DNA of 64,000 nt. Origin: Acanthaster planci. Its lineage: Eukaryota; Echinodermata; Asteroidea; Valvatida; Acanthasteridae. Below the pieces are notes generated by a model. The model ran no database searches. It was given only the letters and a program-made list of their open reading frames with translations, and was not told the DNA's origin. Position numbers and translations under genes: made by a program. The DNA is taken from assembly GCF_001949145.1 (NCBI RefSeq), contig NW_019091421.1:1402206-1466205 (forward strand). The letters run 5' to 3'. Every line of letters begins with the position of its first letter. The stretch's first letter is position 1. Shown here in pieces: positions 59,071 to 64,000 of the stretch.

Positions 59071-62000
59071 ACTATACACTTTACGAAATTTGTACTTATT
59101 ACATTCTCAGTTTCGAGAAAAAACAAGCAAACCAAATATTGTCGAATTACTCGAGTTGAGCTTGTGGCACTGATCTAAACGTGCAGTACTAACAAACACT
59201 TAACACTGATAACCGACTGTTGTTTTCAATCAAGTTTTCCAATAATGAGATCTGAAGGAGAAAAAAACCCCACTTAGTCATCCCTAAGCCAACATTGTCA
59301 AGAGGGGTTTCTAAGAATAGAATCTTAATGTATTGACGGCAGGAGACTCGCTGAGGGAGGATGAAGATCTTGATTACAGCCGCGTGGAGCAAGCCGCGAC
59401 TCGTCTCCCCTTGCCGTGCGCTGCCGTGCTGGCCTCCCGGGACCAGAAGCCAGGATGATCCCGGCGAGATGCGTCGACGGCAAATTGGTAAATGAACACC
59501 AAAGCGAGGACGCGAGTTGTTTGTGCTGTCCTCGGTGGTTGACATGGAACGCTATTTTTGGCAGTTCGTTGGCATTTTGACGGACTTCCGTGTCCGAGGA
59601 AGCTGCCGTGACTTGACATTGTGTGAGAGATGGTGGCTGTTGCGTTAATTCATCTCACATAGTGATCATGGCTAACAGGACATATTATTTTTTTAGGACT
59701 GATACAGCATGAGTTTGTCATAATTTAACAATTGTATAATTTTTTCATACAAAATTGCTTGTAAAATTGTTATACGAGATGTTCGGAACAGGGATTTACT
59801 CGGAAACAAAAGAGATTCCACAGTTGTTGGCACTCTTGAAAATCGTTTTCAGAGTGGGATTGTTATGATTTGTAAACTCAGTATACTCTAAAGAATCACA
59901 CCTCTGTGTTCAGGCGGAAAAAGTTTCTCTCGCATTGTATACACCTTCATAATAACGCCCCCTCCAAACTACAATTTCAGAATAAACAAAACTTGTATCT
60001 AAAAATGTCAACCGGGCCACATGCGAAGAACTAAAAATAGGCAGTGTCCCCTTTCTCGTCTAGATGTATCCATTACTACTTGTCATAATTTCAGAAAGTA
60101 TTCACTGAACGTATCAATCACAGCCCAGGGCATTGTCTTCCCTGACAGATTATGGGTAAACACGACACACGTTTCCTCTTACTCCAGCGACTCTTTTTGA
60201 TATTGTTCTTGATCAATCATTAACGCGCGCCAGCAACACTCTGTTCTGCTGTCTTCTTTTTTCATCCTCCCGGCGTCCTGACGGATATGGATATGACGGA
60301 TGCCATGTTTGCTGCAGTTGGCGACCGTCCGAAATGTCACACGTGGTTAAAATGTCACCAGGGTTGACGGCGTCGACCATTCTTTCCAATGGGAAAGGAG
60401 CGAGCAAAGGGGAAAAAGGCGTGTACACAAAGCAAGTTCCACTGCCAAGCCCAAATGTAAATGTAAAAGCGCGTTTAATATTATAAGTAACCTCGTGGAC
60501 TTGGCAGTTTGATGCTACGAGCTGCATATACATGAACGCTGCTTTAAACTTGCATTCTCTTCACGGTTGTACAAGGTCGGAACACAGCCCTCTTGTTTTG
60601 GTGTAATTAGCATTTCACAAATATCACGTTGGAGACGACAGTTACGTCGGCCACTAGACATAAAGACCGTGTCTTGTCTTCAAAGAGAGATAATCATGTC
60701 ACTGTATGTGGCTCCTATCAAAAATGGCGCCAAGCCGCGGTTTCTAATTATTTCATGTGACTGTTACATTCTCACATAGTCAGAGAGGGGCTATCGCCCC
60801 CATTGTCTGCATTTGAGATAGGCCTACGCTCGGTCTGAATATACTCCGCAGTACACTATATCATTATAATGACTATTCTGCCCCATGCTAGCATCCCAGT
60901 AAAAACGAAAGTCCTCATAATACACGTTTACCAGGTAACTTCAAAAGCGATAAGGACGTTGGATGCAGTGATGGTGGTACTGGAATGGACAGAACGATCG
61001 TTTGGACGGTGTATGTTTTGAATCTTGCGTTCAAGGTGTGGCGCGTGGCCGGCACGTGTCGAGGCACCCGACTGTGGTTAACGAGGCGTGCACTTTTACC
61101 GCATGGATTATGTTCTTACCGGGGCGAGACTGTTACCACACAAGTTATGGTCTGTAATGCTTTGAAAAGGGTAATCCCTCTTCTGTATGGATTCTTGAGG
61201 AATATTTTTGTGTCGTGTTCAATCATGTGTGCGCCCGTAGGCTCTGGAAAAATTGCTTGACGGACTGATGAAATCAGTTTATGTATAAAGCAGGATTAAT
61301 GATAATTCAAGATTCAAAATGTCCCCGCAAAATTTTATCTATTTCTCCGGCAAGAAACCAACGTGGTAGTAGGTTCCAGATGTTAGTTGCGCAACACTTA
61401 CTAGGCTTATTGATATTAATATTCGTTATTTCGGTCACGATGTCTGTTTCCCTTTTGTCCATTGCGTTCGATAAAAACACAGTTAACACCTTCATGCGGC
61501 AGGCAGTGTTTTCTCACCTGCCAAGGAAATTGCAACTGACTACCACGGTAAAATGTAACCATTCATTTTGGTGACACTCGTGGACGACCAGAGGGGGATA
61601 AAACAGCCGTGGGTACCAGTTAGCATCGCGCATGGATTTAGCCCCAAACGCCAGTAAAGCAGGTTTAATGTGGAAACGCCCCCATTGGCAATACTGATGT
61701 GTTTACAGCCGACCAGATTGGTCTTTTCTCATGTGCTGTAAAGTCACTCTACCAAGTGAAAATTCTCCCTGGAAAATGTCAAGTTGTGCGCTCGGTGACG
61801 TCATGGGGATTGGGCTATCTTTGGATCTGTTCTACCCGCGAGGAGGCTGCCGTTGTGTGGTCTCGTCTGCGTCTGTTGATGCGACGTCTCGGTGGTTTCG
61901 AGAACACAGAATTGCCGAGCGATTCTGGATTTTAATTTCGGTGGTCACTTTTACACGGAAAATGAATTAACAGGCAGACCTGACTGATTCTGTTCTTTTG

Positions 62001-63600
62001 ATATTTGAGTATGAACAACAAAAGAGGAAAACCGAAACCTTACCCAAGTATTCTAATTGTGAAATTATTACTGTGTTAATTGACGCACGCCGGGCTGAAC
62101 CACATTAATAATTCATAAAGATTGTTACAATATTCTAATTGCAATTTTCAAATTCCAATTTTTATTTTTAAATTTCTCAAAGTACAGACAGATGCACTGG
62201 CCATTTTTGTTTGTTCATAATTATATATTTTTTCATTAAAAAGACACCTTGAAATAACATAAATGAAATTAAGACCCTTTTCCTAACCAAGTAAGGTCAC
62301 AAAATCGGTAACATAAATTCGTTTAAAAGGCCCATACAATGTAGTTTTTCTTTGATGCAGTCCTTGTTAATGCAGGTTTGTGTCTTACCCATCGAACTTT
62401 ATCGTTTGGTTGCCAGCTTTTTTTCCTTCCTTGCAGTTTAAAGGCATTTTTGGCACTGTTTTATGCCAATGCAGTCTGAATAACGAAAGGGTTATGTCAT
62501 TTCATGGAAAATCTCACTGTTACAACTATTTCTGCTTGGAAATTTATGAGAATTTTTGTTTTTGGTATTCTTCTGTCGTAAATTTATTTTTATGTCTCTT
62601 TGCTGTTTGAGAGCATAAATGAAGACCAGTGGGCAATTTTTGTGTTTTATACTACTTGAACAAAATAAAAATCGATAATGAACAGTGTCTGGCTACAGTG
62701 ACATCACCCTTATCAGCAACACCGCCCCCATCAGGAAAGCGGTTACGGAAGTGCGCTTTTGTATTGTAAACCGGGAAGGTAAAGAGTCCTCCAGCAAGTT
62801 GCACATTTTCAGTTGGAAGTGTAATGTTTATTTCATAGTCCCTGTGAATGATTTTTCTTTTTAAAATATATTTTGTCGTGGGAAATAAAAAGTGATTCTT
62901 GCATGCCACGGCGCACTCTTGGCACATGTATAGTAATCTCAATGTTATCGCTGAAATCTCCGCTATGTACTTCAACGCGACGTGATTACAATAAAGATTT
63001 CTTTGTGTTTGTATATACGACCGCATACACCCACTCCAAGAGCATTAGTGAGAAATTACCGCTATCGTCTTCCACCTGATTTCCCTCTGAAATGAAAGCA
63101 TCCCTCCGAAAATCACCAGTAATCCAAGATGAATATTGAAGATGGCATAAACACGTGGTCCTTATGCGCGAACTGACCTTTCGCGACTGTTGTTTGTGAC
63201 GAGACACTATATCCAAGCAGACGTGATGCATTTTACTTCTGATAACGATGAACGTGTGTTAGACAAAGCGCTTACTTATGTACGGTAGGCGTGCCTTAAG
63301 TTTTCCCATGATTTCGTTTTACCCTTTAATGTTTCCGCTTCCCTGTTGGTCTTAATATTGAGGCATACGAGGCCTTTTCTTGCTCTTTGTCACGTTGTCC
63401 CTTTTAAAAATTCGTTCACACTGAAATTTGCGCTCCACTGCGTTCCATTCTGTTCAGCAGAGCTCCGGCCCCGACCCATACTCCTCTACCCTGCCCTTAT
63501 GTCAGACCTTTGGATATGTTGCTCCTCATTTTGGCTGTCTGTCCTCATAGACCTCCATCCCAGACTGTAAATAGTCTCCGCAATCGGCTCTGAAACCCTG

Positions 63601-63812
63601 TATAAAGGCGAATTTCCATATAGGGTTTTTTGGGTGCGTTACGGATACGATGCGTTCATGAATTTTACTTTCACGGACACAAAAATCAACTCCATTAACA
63701 TAACACACGTGTGCGTTGCGTTCGGCCGTCAAAATCGCTCCTGGGCGATTTTGACGGCCGAACGCAACGTTTGGCGCAAGTGTCGACACGCGTTATGGAA
63801 AGGCGCCTTAAA
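63601..63812. mobile_element. Foldback element around a perfect palindrome
   Basis: The outer ends pair imperfectly (AAAGGCGAATTTCCATAT at 63604 versus the inverse of TTATGGAAAGGCGCCTTA ending near 63810). The centre, 63714-63769, is a perfect inverted repeat of two 25-bp arms around a 6-nt loop. No coding capacity. Confidence 0.7.
63714..63769. repeat. Perfect 25-bp inverted repeat, 6-nt loop
   Basis: The arms 63714-63738 and 63745-63769 are exact reverse complements (CGTTGCGTTCGG...AAAATCGC and its inverse) around TCCTGG. The next outer pair (G/T) breaks the match. Confidence 0.97.
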
Positions 63813-64000
63813 TCAGCCATTTTACACGACAGGTGCTTCCAAACACCAGTATTAAGATCTTTCCAGTTGTAGCGGAAACATCCGCCTTATTTTATTTATC
63901 ACCTGACTCGCTAATTAAATTGTTTCAACTTTAATACGTCTCAGAGTAACTTTTCACTTGGTCAGTTTAAAAGACTTGTACATTTATCCATAGTCTGACT

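Larger units (their letters stand above)
56765..64000 (+). other. Probable fbxl16 intron, open to the right
   Basis: The frame is interrupted after the 56764 donor and no matching downstream exon was found. The stretch holds a SINE body (58770-59070), a (GT)n run near 57824-57841, AT-rich sequence (62080-62270), and the foldback element near 63601-63812. Other short ORFs lack domains. Confidence 0.55.

Noticed and set aside
63526-63855. Two opposite ORFs sharing a FGRQNR..ILTAERN peptide
   Set aside because: The shared peptide is the translation of the perfect palindrome at 63714-63769 read from both strands.

Overview
The window is animal nuclear DNA: split genes with GT-AG introns, conserved metazoan protein families, and many short non-autonomous transposons and tRNA-derived SINEs. 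The frequent GTACAT palindromic tracts and GTAGGCCTA-like words, together with the gene set, suggest a marine invertebrate deuterostome, most likely an echinoderm. That assignment is inference and the species cannot be named from the sequence. One 79-base N gap (44851-44929) and a single N (38108) show it is a draft assembly.

Layout, left to right. 3714-13413 (+) holds the last twelve coding exons of Unkempt (unk), a CCCH/RING RNA-binding translational regulator; its first exons lie left of the window. 17.8-22.0 kb (+) holds ATF4, the bZIP effector of the integrated stress response. Its leader is intact: a 3-codon uORF1 and an overlapping, out-of-frame uORF2 whose start codon is the last complete codon of the first leader exon. 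A perfect C/EBP-ATF composite site lies upstream. 23743-24279 (-) is a small LRAT/NlpC-P60-fold protein closest to the LRATD (FAM84) group but with its catalytic cysteine kept. 31485-32531 (-) is a secreted protein with two C-type lectin domains in one exon. 39776-50041 (+) is a complete nine-exon gamma-glutamyltransferase-family enzyme of the YwrD type (563 aa), including a short first exon. 55563-56764 (+) is the large coding exon of FBXL16; the end of that gene lies beyond the right edge.

The six genes do not form an operon or an obvious pathway. Unkempt and ATF4 are both linked to translational control, and a GGT-family enzyme touches the amino-acid and glutathione metabolism that ATF4 governs in other animals, but the adjacency is probably chance. 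I see no prokaryote-like or defence system.

The rest is intron and intergenic DNA with many inverted-repeat elements. They include a pogo-like element, a hAT-type MITE with near-perfect 8-bp target duplications, several long-TIR foldbacks, a perfect 25-bp palindrome near the right end, and two copies of one MITE in opposite orientation that flank exons 4-6 of the GGT-like gene. The strongest findings are the ATF4 leader, these exon-flanking inverted repeats, the two hairpins at 41.5 and 63.7 kb, and the LRATD-like protein with intact catalytic residues. Splice sites were assigned by eye from GT/AG consensus, reading-frame continuity and remembered family sequences; no transcript data or database search was used.
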